From NCBI GenBank assembly GCA_031969915.1, contig DALYJJ010000043.1:1-43348 (forward strand): a stretch of DNA of 43,348 nt, given 5' to 3'. The position numbers were made by a program, and so were the translations under genes. Origin of the DNA: DALYJJ01 sp031969915 (GTDB lineage Bacteria > Acidobacteriota > Terriglobia > Bryobacterales > Bryobacteraceae). The notes under the pieces are model-generated. The model did no database searches, was not told the origin of the DNA, and saw only the letters and a program-made list of their open reading frames with translations. Below are positions 8,901 through 16,354 of the stretch, piece after piece (positions within the stretch are counted from its first letter, which is position 1; each line of letters opens with the position of its first letter).

Positions 8901-9140
8901 GCGGTAGGTTCCGGCGATCAGGTCGCGGATGCGGAAGAAGCCGCTCTCATTGCTGGCCGCTTCGCGGCGCACCTGGGTGGCCTCGTTCGTAACCACCACC
9001 TGGGCGTTTGGAACGGCCGCGCCGCTCTGGTCAATCACTGTGCCTTCGATGCCGCTTGTGTATTGGGCGGTGGCGAGGGAGGAAGTCAGCGCCAGCAGGG
9101 AAGCAGACGCGAACAGGGCTCTGCGGATCGTGGTAAACAT
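5892..9140 (-). CDS. Oar-type TonB-dependent outer-membrane receptor with carboxypeptidase-regulatory-like domain (first copy)
   Basis: About 1082 residues. MFTTIRRALFASASLLALTS is a signal peptide. Next comes an immunoglobulin-like carboxypeptidase-regulatory domain at about residues 30-110 (GIEGTVIDQSGAAVPNAQVV), a plug region (IEVYTKSGTNQIHGTLSHF) and a long beta-barrel ending in aromatic residue F (RVQF). Such proteins are SusC/Oar relatives that import large ligands, often glycans, in acidobacteria. I chose the ATG at 9140, since GGGGTG lies just upstream and the signal peptide starts there; the open frame extends to 9293 across promoter sequence. The gene overlaps the TPR gene by 14 bp. 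Its promoter and LacI-type operator, shared with the GH127 operon, point to a sugar ligand. No TonB box can be named with confidence. Confidence 0.88.
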   Translation of the reverse strand: MFTTIRRALFASASLLALTSSLATAQYTSGIEGTVIDQSGAAVPNAQVVVTNEATQVRREAASNESGFFRIRDLIAGTYRVEVKMTGFQPWAQTSVTIEGNQIRTVYPQLSVGEQKAAIEVAAEAGAIETGKSSVARSIEQRTVEQAPMLGRNIYGGVAALAPGITGAGALFGGATGSGSVSQDSYQTEPGFQINAAGQRQETNEYQIDGASVNGNSRDGIVNVTPQPDTVAEVRIAAATFSAEKGRNSGAMIEVYTKSGTNQIHGTLSHFHTNNELTSRTVFQTATPRSIPVFRRNEFGGTLGGPVVKDRTFLFGSYFRLASSAGQTDVVRAETPQFMDWLRRTYPNNISTQILTSAPIGSAPVSNFQTVRDIRAQSFFPLPANIPEDMPVIGTSFVNQTVSRPAQQWNVRLDHNFRDYKDRIFANYYNFWSKGQQTNPRPLQRIVTPNFGMYGKVNWTRSITPALMNEASMTLVRVDGQTPPTSRRDFMNVNITGFQGFSQNDISWVHENWNWHETLSWMKGNHNMRFGADIDRQADLDNFTVSFARPSFTFASLLDFAQDRPITQSGPTVDTKTGTLAQNLYPRIYMSYVGAFAQDDWKVRKNFTINMGVRIDHFGRLARADRGGTPYSFFNPGAGASFADQVASGFMRTTGDGLVTTKPVWGITPRFGFGWDVFSDGSLAIRGGWGIFLNRVANLSYTSAGRSNPPAFGAVANDVRRGEPLAFVLGSADGRFFPPPPGTGFEINQVGGLRNTITNISGLNPELDAPRVQVWNVAIQKRLPAKFLAEFDYLGTRGRRLYLQTDVNRVQGDLTDGRLNRLNPFFGQIIYGNSNGISDAHYASFMLSRRFSRGVSARGIYTFGKATDYTSSNDNGVGGGRNVFNAQNPFGQHGLADYHIGQRLSLDSVVDLPSPFKSGLGRNLLGNWRLAGIAIFQTGRPFTVVSQAAYPAGDFNADGFAWDSPNTPGFGNSIQAPRGEWIKGGLRAADFPRPTAGTQGTLGRNTFFAPGLANVNMNIVKAFDVPWFVGEKAHVELRGEVFNLLNRVNLTSPVANLADGNFGRSVGQTLPRAVTMGLRVQF

Positions 9141-9169
9141 GGACACCCCAGTCATGCATGGCCCGCCGA

Positions 9170-9181
9170 TGAAACGGTTCA
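9170..9181. promoter_or_regulatory. LacI-type operator copy 1, in the leader of the Oar/TPR operon
   Basis: The sequence TGAAACGGTTCA is a near-palindrome. Its reverse complement occurs exactly at 10351-10362, in front of the operon on the other side of the lacI-type gene. It lies some 15-25 bases downstream of the predicted transcription start, where a bound repressor would block elongation or initiation. Confidence 0.72.
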
Positions 9182-9201
9182 CCGCCCGGCCTATTGGTGG
9201 G

Positions 9202-9230
9202 ATGATAGTGCCATTGGATCTGCCCGTCAA
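9202..9230 (-). promoter_or_regulatory. Sigma-70 promoter of the Oar/TPR operon
   Basis: On the minus strand TTGACG (9225-9230) and TATCAT (9202-9207) are separated by exactly 17 nt, each one base from consensus. Transcription should start near 9195, giving a leader of about 55 nt that contains the operator at 9170-9181. Confidence 0.72.
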
Positions 9231-9255
9231 GGGGTTTTGGCGGATTTCGGTCTTT

Positions 9256-10299
9256 TTAGCCCCGCGCCGGGCTTCTGTGGGGAAACGCCGCACGTCCCGT
9301 GCTGGACTCGCGAATCTTCAGCTCCGGCTCGAGCACCACGGTCTGTTTACGTTTGTTCGTCAGCCGGCCCTCAATCCGGTCGATCAGCAACTCCGCGCCC
9401 CGGAACCCGATCTCAAATGCGGGCTGCGCGACCGATGTCACCTGCGGACGAAACGCCGCTCCGCCGGGAAGGTCGTCGAAGCTCGCCAGCGCCACATCCT
9501 CCGGGCATCGAAGCCCGAGCTCGTTCATGGCGTGCAAAACGCCGAGCGCCATCACGCAACTGCTCACGAACAGCGCCGTCGGCCGCCGCCGCCACAGCAG
9601 CATGTCCTTCGCCAAACGGTAGGCCGACTCCTCACGAAAGTCGCCCACCACCACCATCCCCGGGTCCGCCTTGATCCCGGATTCCTCCAGCGCGGCCTCG
9701 TAGCCTCTCAGCCGCTCACGGGCGTTCTGGAGCGCCAGGTCGCCGGTCATGATGGCGACCTGCCGGTGCCCCTCGCGAATCAAGTGCCGCACCGCCACCT
9801 GCGCTCCCTTCACGTTGTCCACCAGCACCGTGTCCAGCGGGATGCCGGGCGCAACGCGGTCCAGGCACACGACGGGAATTCCCGATTCCACCGTTTGCTT
9901 CAGGTGGGAAATGTCGCCGTCGCCGGGCGAAACCACCAGCAGGACCCCGTCCATGCGCCGCGCCCGCAGAATCGACAACGCGCGCCGCTCACGCTCCACT
10001 TTGTCGTCGGTATTGAACGTCACCAGCAGGTAGCCGTGCCCCAGCGCCGCCTCCTCCGCGCCGCGCACCAACTGCGGAAAAAAGGGATTCGTGATGTCGG
10101 AGATGACCATGCCCAACGTGTAGGTCCGGCGGCTCTTCAGGCTGCGGGCCATATGGTTGGGATGGAAGTCGAGCGCGCGCATCGCGTCGTGAACACGTGT
10201 GCGCAACTCGCTATTCACCGTCGCGACTTCGGAAAGAACGTTCGACACGGTGCCCACCGAAACCTTCGCCCGCCGCGCCACATCCCGTATCGTCGCCAT
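9256..10299 (-). CDS. LacI-family transcriptional regulator
   Basis: About 347 residues, normal for the family. The N-terminal LacI helix-turn-helix is MATIRDVARRAKVSVGTVSN, followed by the hinge region (FHPNHMARSLKSRRTYTLG). A periplasmic-binding-protein-like sugar domain follows (GMVISDITNPFFPQLVRG, DGVLLVVSPGDGD, VALASFDD). The ligand is probably a sugar from the neighbouring locus; it cannot be read from sequence. I start at the ATG at 10299, where the HTH begins; an ATG 12 bp upstream (10311) is possible. It sits between the Oar/TPR operon, transcribed the same way, and the ARH/permease/GH127 operon, transcribed divergently. Both carry the same 12-bp operator, so it very likely controls both. 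An operator just downstream of each promoter predicts repression without ligand. Confidence 0.93.
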   Translation of the reverse strand: MATIRDVARRAKVSVGTVSNVLSEVATVNSELRTRVHDAMRALDFHPNHMARSLKSRRTYTLGMVISDITNPFFPQLVRGAEEAALGHGYLLVTFNTDDKVERERRALSILRARRMDGVLLVVSPGDGDISHLKQTVESGIPVVCLDRVAPGIPLDTVLVDNVKGAQVAVRHLIREGHRQVAIMTGDLALQNARERLRGYEAALEESGIKADPGMVVVGDFREESAYRLAKDMLLWRRRPTALFVSSCVMALGVLHAMNELGLRCPEDVALASFDDLPGGAAFRPQVTSVAQPAFEIGFRGAELLIDRIEGRLTNKRKQTVVLEPELKIRESSTGRAAFPHRSPARG

Positions 10300-10312
10300 G
10301 AGGATTCCCATT

Positions 10313-10341
10313 TTGACATTTCTCGCCCGGAGTGATAGCGT
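10313..10341 (+). promoter_or_regulatory. Promoter of the ARH-permease-GH127 operon
   Basis: TTGACA (10313-10318, consensus) is followed after 17 nt by TAGCGT (10336-10341). The -10 is weak but preceded by TG one base upstream, an extended -10. Transcription should begin near 10348, three bases before the LacI-type operator. The -35 lies next to the lacI-type start codon, so regulator and operon share a short divergent region. Confidence 0.6.
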
Positions 10342-10350
10342 GAACTTCGC

Positions 10351-10362
10351 TGAACCGTTTCA
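10351..10362. promoter_or_regulatory. LacI-type operator copy 2, at the start of the ARH-permease-GH127 operon
   Basis: TGAACCGTTTCA is the exact reverse complement of the 12 bases at 9170-9181. It spans roughly +3 to +14 of the predicted transcript, a repressing position. Flanking bases also agree in part (a G follows two bases later when both are read in the same direction). Confidence 0.75.
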
Positions 10363-10392
10363 CCGAATCACCCTGCCACCAAGGAGCCAGCT

Positions 10393-11961
10393 ATGCGGCG
10401 TTTCTCGTTCCTGCTTACCGTCACCCTTCTCGCCTTGGGCGCCTGGATCGCGCTCTCCGCTCCCGGCGGAACCAAGGAGATCACAGTCGCCGCCCTGCGT
10501 GACAAGATCGAAGGCGGATGGGCCGGCCAGATGATCGGCGTCAGCTACGGCGCGCCGACCGAGTTCCGCTATCGCGAACGGATCATTCCGGAAAAAGAAC
10601 TGCCCGACTGGACGCCCAATAAGATCACCAACGCGCTCAACCAGGACGACCTCTACGTCGACATGACCTTCGCGAAGGTGCTCGACGACAAAGGCCTGGA
10701 TGCCACCACGGACGACTTCGGGGCCATGTTCAAAGACGCGAAGTACGCGCTGTGGCACGCCAACCTGGCCGCGCGGCGCGCGCTGAAGCGCGGCGTTCCA
10801 GCCGCTTTGGCGGGCACGCCGAAGTACAACATCCACGCCAACGACATCGACTTCCAGATCGAAGCCGACTTCATCGGCCTGATGGCCCCCGGCCTTCCCC
10901 AGGCGGCCAACGATATCGCCTGGCGTGCCGGCCGCGTGATGAACTACGGGGACGGCATCTACGGCGGCATGTTCGTCGGCTGTATGTACTCCGCGGCGTT
11001 CTTCGAGACCGATCCGCGCCGCGTGGTGGAGGCCGGCCTGGCCTGCATTCCGGCGAAATCGCCCTACGGACTCCTGATCTCCGACGTGCTCGCCTGGTCC
11101 AAGGACACCGCCGATTGGATCAAACTCTGGACTCGCGTCGAGGAGAAGTGGAACAAGCGCGAACCCTGCCCGGAGGGCGCCAACGCCCCCTTCAACATCG
11201 ACGCCAAACTGAACGGCGCGTACATCGCCATCGGGCTGCTCTACGGCAAGGGCGACATGGGCGAAACCATTCGCATCAGCACGCGCTGCGGTCAGGACTC
11301 CGACTGCAACCCGTCCAGCGCGGCGGGCATTCTCGGCGTGATGGTGGGCTACCAGAAGATCGACGACCACTGGAAGGGCGGCATCCCGGCGATCGCCGGC
11401 GAGAAGTTCCGCTACACCGACTTCTCCTTCCAGACCATCGTCGATAGCAACATGAAGCGCGCCATCGCGCTGGTCCAGAAGACCGGCGGCAGCCTGAAGG
11501 GCGACAAGCTGACCGTGAAGACCCAGGCGCCCAAAGCCGCGAAGCTCGAACTCTGGGACGACTACGGTTCCCCCGTCGAGCGTCTCTCCGCCGACAACGC
11601 CCGGTGGACCTTCAAAGGGGAGTGGAAGACCGCGGAGCCCAACGCGCGCCGCCGCATCGTGCGGAAGGTCGCCTCGGCGAAGGGCGCGGAGGCCTCGATC
11701 TCGTTCGAAGGCACCGGTGCGGTGATCGTGGGCCCCTACCTGCCGAGCGGCGGCAAAGCGGAAGTCTGGCTGGACGGCAAGCTCGATCGGGTGGTCGACA
11801 TCTATCCGGATGAGAACAACCCCAAGGGCGGTGAGAGCGTGTGGCACGCCTTCGGCCTGAAAAACGGGCCGCATACGCTGCGCCTGGTGGTGCTGGGCGA
11901 GCCGTATCCGGGATCGTCGGGCACCGATATCGGCGTCGACGACCTGGTGGTGTTCCGCTAA
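10393..11961 (+). CDS. Exported ADP-ribosylglycohydrolase-family protein with C-terminal carbohydrate-binding-like domain
   Basis: A 522-residue protein. MRRFSFLLTVTLLALGAWIA is a signal peptide. Residues about 30-350 form an ADP-ribosylglycohydrolase fold: GGWAGQMIGVSYGAPTEF (41-58), NQDDLYVDM (83-91) and CGQDSDCNPSSAAGILG (299-315). These supply the acidic residues Asp85, Asp86, Asp90, Asp302 and Asp304 that bind two metal ions in the family. A beta-rich C-terminal region (about 400-522, with ISFEGTGAVIVGP and AEVWLDGK) looks like a sugar-binding sandwich. Export makes ADP-ribosyl-protein an unlikely substrate; a furanoside from outside the cell is more plausible given the GH127 partner. 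SD sequence AAGGAG lies 6 bp upstream. It is first in an operon controlled by the LacI-type site at 10351. Confidence 0.85.
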   Translation: MRRFSFLLTVTLLALGAWIALSAPGGTKEITVAALRDKIEGGWAGQMIGVSYGAPTEFRYRERIIPEKELPDWTPNKITNALNQDDLYVDMTFAKVLDDKGLDATTDDFGAMFKDAKYALWHANLAARRALKRGVPAALAGTPKYNIHANDIDFQIEADFIGLMAPGLPQAANDIAWRAGRVMNYGDGIYGGMFVGCMYSAAFFETDPRRVVEAGLACIPAKSPYGLLISDVLAWSKDTADWIKLWTRVEEKWNKREPCPEGANAPFNIDAKLNGAYIAIGLLYGKGDMGETIRISTRCGQDSDCNPSSAAGILGVMVGYQKIDDHWKGGIPAIAGEKFRYTDFSFQTIVDSNMKRAIALVQKTGGSLKGDKLTVKTQAPKAAKLELWDDYGSPVERLSADNARWTFKGEWKTAEPNARRRIVRKVASAKGAEASISFEGTGAVIVGPYLPSGGKAEVWLDGKLDRVVDIYPDENNPKGGESVWHAFGLKNGPHTLRLVVLGEPYPGSSGTDIGVDDLVVFR

Positions 11962-11984
11962 ACCCGCAGAAAGAGCCGCCATCC

Positions 11985-12989
11985 ATGTTCACCGTTCACG
12001 ATCTCGGCCTCGCCATTCTCTTCTGCGTGGTGACGATGCTCGGTTGGGGCTCCTGGGCGAATACCCAGAAACTCGCCGGCCAGGACAAGTGGCCCTTCCC
12101 GCTCTACTATTGGGACTATGCGATCGGCGTGCTGCTGTTCGCCGTGATCGCGATGTTTACGCTCGGTAGCGTCGGGACCTCCGGGCAGGCCGCGATGGCG
12201 AATCTCGGCGCAGCGGACACGGGCCCCATCGGCCGGGCGCTGTTCAGCGGGGCGATCTTCAACGTCTCAAACATCCTGCTGGTGGTCGCCATCGATCTGG
12301 CGGGCATGTCCGTCGCGTTTCCCGTCGGCGTGGGCCTGGCGCTGGTGATCGGCACGGTGGCCAGCTACGCGCAAGCCCCCAAGGGCAACGCGCCCATGCT
12401 CTTCGCGGGCGTGCTGCTGGTGGTCGTGGCGATGGTGATGTCCGCCCTGGCGCACCGCAAACTGCCGCGCCGCGCGGGCGAGGGTTGGGGCCGCGGCGTC
12501 GCCTACTCGGTGGTGGCCGGCTGCCTGATGGGCTTCTTCTACCCGCAGCTTTCGCAGGCCATCGCGCCGGGCTTCAACCAGGGCGTGATCCCGCCCGGCG
12601 CGCTCACCCCCTACACGGCTCTGCTGTTCTTCGCGCTGGGCCTCGTCCTGAGTAACTTCGCCGTGAACACGATCTTCATGCGCAACGCCGGACTCACCTA
12701 CGGGAACTACTTCGCGGGCCGCGCGAAGCTGCATTCGCTCGGCATCCTCGGAGGCTTGATCTGGATGTTGGCGCTCAGCCTCAACATACTTGCCTCCGGC
12801 GTGGCCGGACCCGCGATCTCTTACGCTCTCGGCCAGGGCGCGACGCTGGTCGCCGCCGTCTGGGGCGTCTTCATCTGGCGCGAATTCAAGGACGCACCGC
12901 AGGGGACGACGCCCTTCATCGCACTCATGTTCGCCGGCTACGCCGCCGGGCTGGCGCTCATCGGCATGGCCACCTTGGGAGGAAACTGA
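11985..12989 (+). CDS. Multi-span membrane permease of the DMT/sugar-ureide transporter type
   Basis: A 334-residue, very hydrophobic protein with about ten membrane segments. It starts MFTVHDLGLAILFCVVTMLG. Features such as WGSWANTQKL and PFPLYYWDYAIG, and the repeated halves, recall drug/metabolite-superfamily permeases related to bacterial GRP sugar permeases and plant ureide permeases. This is recognition by pattern, not by a diagnostic motif. It lies between an exported glycosidase-like protein and GH127, overlapping the latter by one base (TGATG), so uptake of the released sugar across the inner membrane is the natural role. The start at 11985 is 23 bp after the upstream gene; a longer open frame upstream overlaps that gene and is rejected. 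Substrate unknown. Confidence 0.8.
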   Translation: MFTVHDLGLAILFCVVTMLGWGSWANTQKLAGQDKWPFPLYYWDYAIGVLLFAVIAMFTLGSVGTSGQAAMANLGAADTGPIGRALFSGAIFNVSNILLVVAIDLAGMSVAFPVGVGLALVIGTVASYAQAPKGNAPMLFAGVLLVVVAMVMSALAHRKLPRRAGEGWGRGVAYSVVAGCLMGFFYPQLSQAIAPGFNQGVIPPGALTPYTALLFFALGLVLSNFAVNTIFMRNAGLTYGNYFAGRAKLHSLGILGGLIWMLALSLNILASGVAGPAISYALGQGATLVAAVWGVFIWREFKDAPQGTTPFIALMFAGYAAGLALIGMATLGGN

Positions 12990-14833
12990 TGCGCTCCGCC
13001 GCCGCTGCTTTCCTGGCTTGCGCCGCCCTGCTCCCCGCCGCGCCGCCACTGCGGCTGCCCCCGCCCGGCAACGTGAGCGTCGGCGGACTCCTCGGGCGCG
13101 CCATCGGCGCCAACCAGCGCGGCCGCCTCAGCACGTTCATCACGGGGCCGGAAAGCAAGCCGGTCGCGATCTTCTCCGAAAACGCTGTGAACCGGAACTT
13201 CGCCGGCGATTGGAACGGCGAACACGCCGGCAAGTGGCTCTACACGGCGGCCCGCGCGGCCCGTCGCTCGGGCGACCAGGCGTTGCTCGCCAACGTCCGG
13301 CGTGTGGCCGATTACCTGGTCTCGCGCCAGGAGCCCAGCGGCTACCTCGGCACCTACGCGCCCACCGCCGAGTCCCGCATCACGTCCCCCAAGATCGCCG
13401 GTGCGCGCACCTGGGACCTCTGGGTGCACGCCTACAACATCATCGGGTTGCTCGAAGTGAACCGCTATTTTCCCGAGCCGCGCTACGTGGACGCGGCGCG
13501 CCGCATAGGCGATCTTTGCTTCGAAGTGATCGTCCGGCGCGGCGTCTCCACGGCCGACATGGGCAATCATCTGGGCCTCTCGGGAACGGTGTTTCTCGAG
13601 CCTGCCCTGGATCTCTACGAAGCCACCGGCGACGCCCGCTTCCTCGAACTGGCGCGCAAGGTAGTGGAGAACATGGAGACGCGTCCTGCCCTCCGCATCG
13701 TCGCACGCAGCCTGAAGGGCGACGACCTCCAGCAGATCGGCGACGGCAAGATCTACCAGCTTCTCTGGACCTATGTGGGCCTGGCGAAGATGTCGGCGAT
13801 CGAGAACCAGCCCGACTACCGCGCCGCCGCCGAGCACGCCTGGAAGGAAACCGCCCAGCATCACCTGACGCCGGACGGCGGCCCCTGGGGCGGCATCGCG
13901 GCTCATCACGAGGTCTTCAACCCGAGGAACTTCTGGGCTCCGGACGGCTTGGTGGAGACCTGCAATACGATGTCCTGGATTCACCTGAACCGCGAACTGC
14001 TGCGGCTCACCGGCGATGCGAAATACGCGGAGGAGATCGAGAAGACCGCCTACAATGCGCTGATCGGAGCACAGGACCCGAACGGCGAGGACTGGTATTA
14101 CTTCTCGTTCTCGAACGGCACGCGCAACAACACGTACTACTGGGCCTGTTGTAAGTCGAGCGGCTCGCTTGCGCTCGAAGAACTCGCGCCGCTGCTCTTT
14201 GCGGCCCGTGACAACGGGGTGAGCGTCAACGTGTATTCGGAGGGATCGGCCACCATCGCCACGCCGGCGGGCGATGTGAAGCTCATCGTCAAGACCGCTT
14301 ATCCCGCCGCCGGTGACGTCCGCATCGCGGTCAGCGGCCCGGCCGGCGCGTCCGTTCCCCTCCACCTGCGCATCCCTGCGTGGGCAGCGGGCGCGGCCGT
14401 CAGCGTGAACGGCGCGCGGGCGGACGGCGAACCCAAGCCCGGCGAGTGGTTCCGCCTGGAGCGCGCATGGAAGGCGGGCGATGAGGTCCGCCTGACGTTT
14501 CCCATGAAGCCGCGCATCGAGCGCAAGAGCCGCATTGAGAAACAAGGCGAGCAGGAGATCGTACGCCGCGACTACATGGCGCTGCTGCGGGGACCGCTGG
14601 TCTACGCCACGGGGCTCATCGACGGCTTCAAACGCGAAGAGACGGTGCGCCTGCCGTCCGGGAACCCGGAGTTGTTGGTGGCCCCAGCGCGTGCGCCCGC
14701 GGGCGCGGACGGCCCTGCGCTGGCGCTCAAGCCCATCGGCCGCGCGCCCATTGTGTTCGTTCCCTTCTACGAAGCGGGCGGGCGCGCCAACGCAAAGTGG
14801 CGCGCCACATGGATCCCCGTCGCCTGGCAGTAA
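12989..14833 (+). CDS. GH127 (DUF1680) beta-L-arabinofuranosidase-type glycoside hydrolase, exported
   Basis: A 614-residue protein with signal peptide MRSAAAAFLACAALLPAAPP. An (alpha/alpha)6 barrel is followed by beta-sandwich domains, as in family GH127. The zinc site of the Bifidobacterium enzyme HypBA1 (one Glu and three Cys, one of them the nucleophile) is matched by Glu323 and Cys325 in ETCNTMSW and Cys387-Cys388 in WACCKSSG. Other family marks are GEHAGKWLYTAARAA (77-91) and HLGLSGTVFLEP (194-205). GH127 removes beta-L-arabinofuranose from plant glycoproteins or oligosaccharides; related DUF1680 groups act on other sugars. The exact sugar is inferred. It is last in the operon, with a one-base overlap with the permease, and ends 6 bp from the convergent molybdoenzyme gene. 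Confidence 0.9.
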   Translation: MRSAAAAFLACAALLPAAPPLRLPPPGNVSVGGLLGRAIGANQRGRLSTFITGPESKPVAIFSENAVNRNFAGDWNGEHAGKWLYTAARAARRSGDQALLANVRRVADYLVSRQEPSGYLGTYAPTAESRITSPKIAGARTWDLWVHAYNIIGLLEVNRYFPEPRYVDAARRIGDLCFEVIVRRGVSTADMGNHLGLSGTVFLEPALDLYEATGDARFLELARKVVENMETRPALRIVARSLKGDDLQQIGDGKIYQLLWTYVGLAKMSAIENQPDYRAAAEHAWKETAQHHLTPDGGPWGGIAAHHEVFNPRNFWAPDGLVETCNTMSWIHLNRELLRLTGDAKYAEEIEKTAYNALIGAQDPNGEDWYYFSFSNGTRNNTYYWACCKSSGSLALEELAPLLFAARDNGVSVNVYSEGSATIATPAGDVKLIVKTAYPAAGDVRIAVSGPAGASVPLHLRIPAWAAGAAVSVNGARADGEPKPGEWFRLERAWKAGDEVRLTFPMKPRIERKSRIEKQGEQEIVRRDYMALLRGPLVYATGLIDGFKREETVRLPSGNPELLVAPARAPAGADGPALALKPIGRAPIVFVPFYEAGGRANAKWRATWIPVAWQ

Positions 14834-14839
14834 TCCCCG

Positions 14840-15586
14840 TCAGATGCCCGCGTACCACGCGTAGCCGAATTCCGGGGCCGCCGAGCCCAGGCCTTTGCCG
14901 AACTTCGCGATGTCGTCCGTCGCGGTGAGGCGCGTAACGTACTTCACGCTCTTGTAGCCAAGCTGGCGCGGAACGCGCAGCCGCAGCGGTCCGCCGTGCC
15001 CCACCGGAAGAACACCGCCGTTCATGCCGTAGGTGAGCAGCGTCTGCGGGTGTCCGGCCTCGTCGATATCCACGCTGTCCCACCAATTCGGGTCGAGCGA
15101 AGAGTACACGATGTACTTGGCTTGCGGCAGCAGGCCGGCATGCCGCAACACGTCGCCCAGAGCCGCGCCAGTCCACTCCGCGATGAAGGACCAGCCCTCC
15201 TCGCAGACCAGTTGCGTGATGTGGCTCCGCGCGGGAAAGGCGCGCAAATCGCCGAGCGTCAGGTGCACGGGGCGGCTAACCAATCCATCCACGCTCAAGC
15301 GCCAGGTCTCGAAGTTCGCTGCCTGGTGCCGCTTGAATTCGTCGGTGTCGAGAGGTTGCCCGTTCGCGAACGGCGCCGTGGAGATCTGGTCGCGCGAAAA
15401 CTCGCGGGCCATGGCGCCGCCCGCCAGCAGCTTGTGCGCGGCGTAGGTGAGCGTCGCGCCTGGGCCATACAGTCCACCGCTGTCCGGCGGGATCAACCCG
15501 TAACGGCCCGCGATCTTCGAAGCGGCGGCCAGGCCCGCGAACCCGCCCGCGGCGGCGATCCATCGGCGGCGGGAGTGCGGTTTCAT
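14840..15586 (-). CDS. Exported molybdopterin-dependent oxidoreductase, sulfite-oxidase fold
   Basis: A 248-residue protein. RRRWIAAAGG near the N-terminus resembles a Tat signal, fitting a cofactor loaded before export. Cys128 in QLVCEEGWSFIAEWTGA (126-142) matches the molybdenum-ligating cysteine of the SUOX/MsrP fold. SLDPNWWDSVD and GGPLRLRVPRQLGYKSVKYV are further family regions. Substrate is unknown: related proteins reduce sulfoxides or oxidise sulfite. The start at 15586 overlaps the end of the cytochrome b gene as ATGA, and AGGAGGAGC precedes it. A much longer frame reaching 16063 is the cytochrome gene read in another frame. With the cytochrome it forms a membrane-periplasm redox pair, separate from the MsrP/MsrQ pair at 24.6-26.2 kb. 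Confidence 0.88.
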   Translation of the reverse strand: MKPHSRRRWIAAAGGFAGLAAASKIAGRYGLIPPDSGGLYGPGATLTYAAHKLLAGGAMAREFSRDQISTAPFANGQPLDTDEFKRHQAANFETWRLSVDGLVSRPVHLTLGDLRAFPARSHITQLVCEEGWSFIAEWTGAALGDVLRHAGLLPQAKYIVYSSLDPNWWDSVDIDEAGHPQTLLTYGMNGGVLPVGHGGPLRLRVPRQLGYKSVKYVTRLTATDDIAKFGKGLGSAAPEFGYAWYAGI

Positions 15587-16329
15587 GGATGCTCCTCCTG
15601 CGTGCTCGCGCGGCCCGTGATCATCGCGCGCATGCGGTCTTGAAAGCCCGTGATGGCGACCATCGCCACGTGGATGCCGGCGAACGCCACCACGGCCAGC
15701 GATGTGAAGAAGTGCAGGGTGCGGGCCGACTGTTGTCCGCCCAGCGTCGTAACGGTGGCCGGAAACGCTGCCGTGAACCCCGGAGACATCGCCAGCCCGG
15801 TCCAGATCAGGAAAGGGAACAGGACGAAGATCACGCCCAGGTAGGCCAGGCGCTGCAGGACGTTGTACGCGCTTGGATCCCCGTCCCGCAGGCGGAAGCG
15901 CGCATGGTTCGCGACCGCGCGTGCAAGCGATGAGGGAGCCAGGTCGCCGGCCGCCGGCAGCAGGCGCCTGCGGAAGTGACCAGTGCGCATTCCGAACACG
16001 CCATAGAGCACGCCCGCGATCACCACCGCCCAGGCGGACTGAAAGTGGAGCGCCCGGCTCCATCCGTTCTGGTCCGGCAGCACGTAGCCGTAACCGGTCT
16101 GCACCGCGGCCCGGGACGCGGGAATCGGAATCTGGAACAGCGCTGGTGTGCGGACGTTGCCTGTTTCACCCCAATAAAAGCGCGGGTGCGAGATCACGAT
16201 CTGAACGCCGCTGACCAGAAGGGTGAAGAAGCACAGGGCGGTGATCCAGTGCGTCACGCGGACCATCGCGGGGTGACGCTGCGCGCCTCCGCTATTGGCG
16301 CGCGCCGAATCCCAGGGAGCGCCGGCCAT
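15583..16329 (-). CDS. Membrane cytochrome b (b561/Ni-hydrogenase type), partner of the molybdoenzyme
   Basis: About 248 residues with four to five membrane helices. Candidate haem-binding histidines are in MVRVTHWITALCFF, RALHFQSAW and RTLHFFTSLAVVAFAGIHVAM. This is the b561/NiFe-hydrogenase cytochrome b pattern, which passes electrons between quinol and a periplasmic enzyme. It overlaps the molybdoenzyme by 4 bp, strongly suggesting one complex. I chose the ATG at 16329; MVRVTHW 63 bp downstream is an alternative, and the frame upstream runs into the glycosyltransferase gene. The glycosyltransferase ends 25 bp upstream on the same strand, so co-transcription is likely. Confidence 0.83.
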   Translation of the reverse strand: MAGAPWDSARANSGGAQRHPAMVRVTHWITALCFFTLLVSGVQIVISHPRFYWGETGNVRTPALFQIPIPASRAAVQTGYGYVLPDQNGWSRALHFQSAWAVVIAGVLYGVFGMRTGHFRRRLLPAAGDLAPSSLARAVANHARFRLRDGDPSAYNVLQRLAYLGVIFVLFPFLIWTGLAMSPGFTAAFPATVTTLGGQQSARTLHFFTSLAVVAFAGIHVAMVAITGFQDRMRAMITGRASTQEEHP

Positions 16330-16354
16330 TCGTGGATGGTACCACTTCCCGGCT

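Noticed and set aside
10360..11982. Minus-strand open frame of 540 codons
   Set aside because: Antisense to the ADP-ribosylglycohydrolase-family gene, which has a signal peptide, metal motifs and SD.
12938..14545. Minus-strand open frame of 535 codons
   Set aside because: Antisense to GH127, which keeps its zinc ligands.
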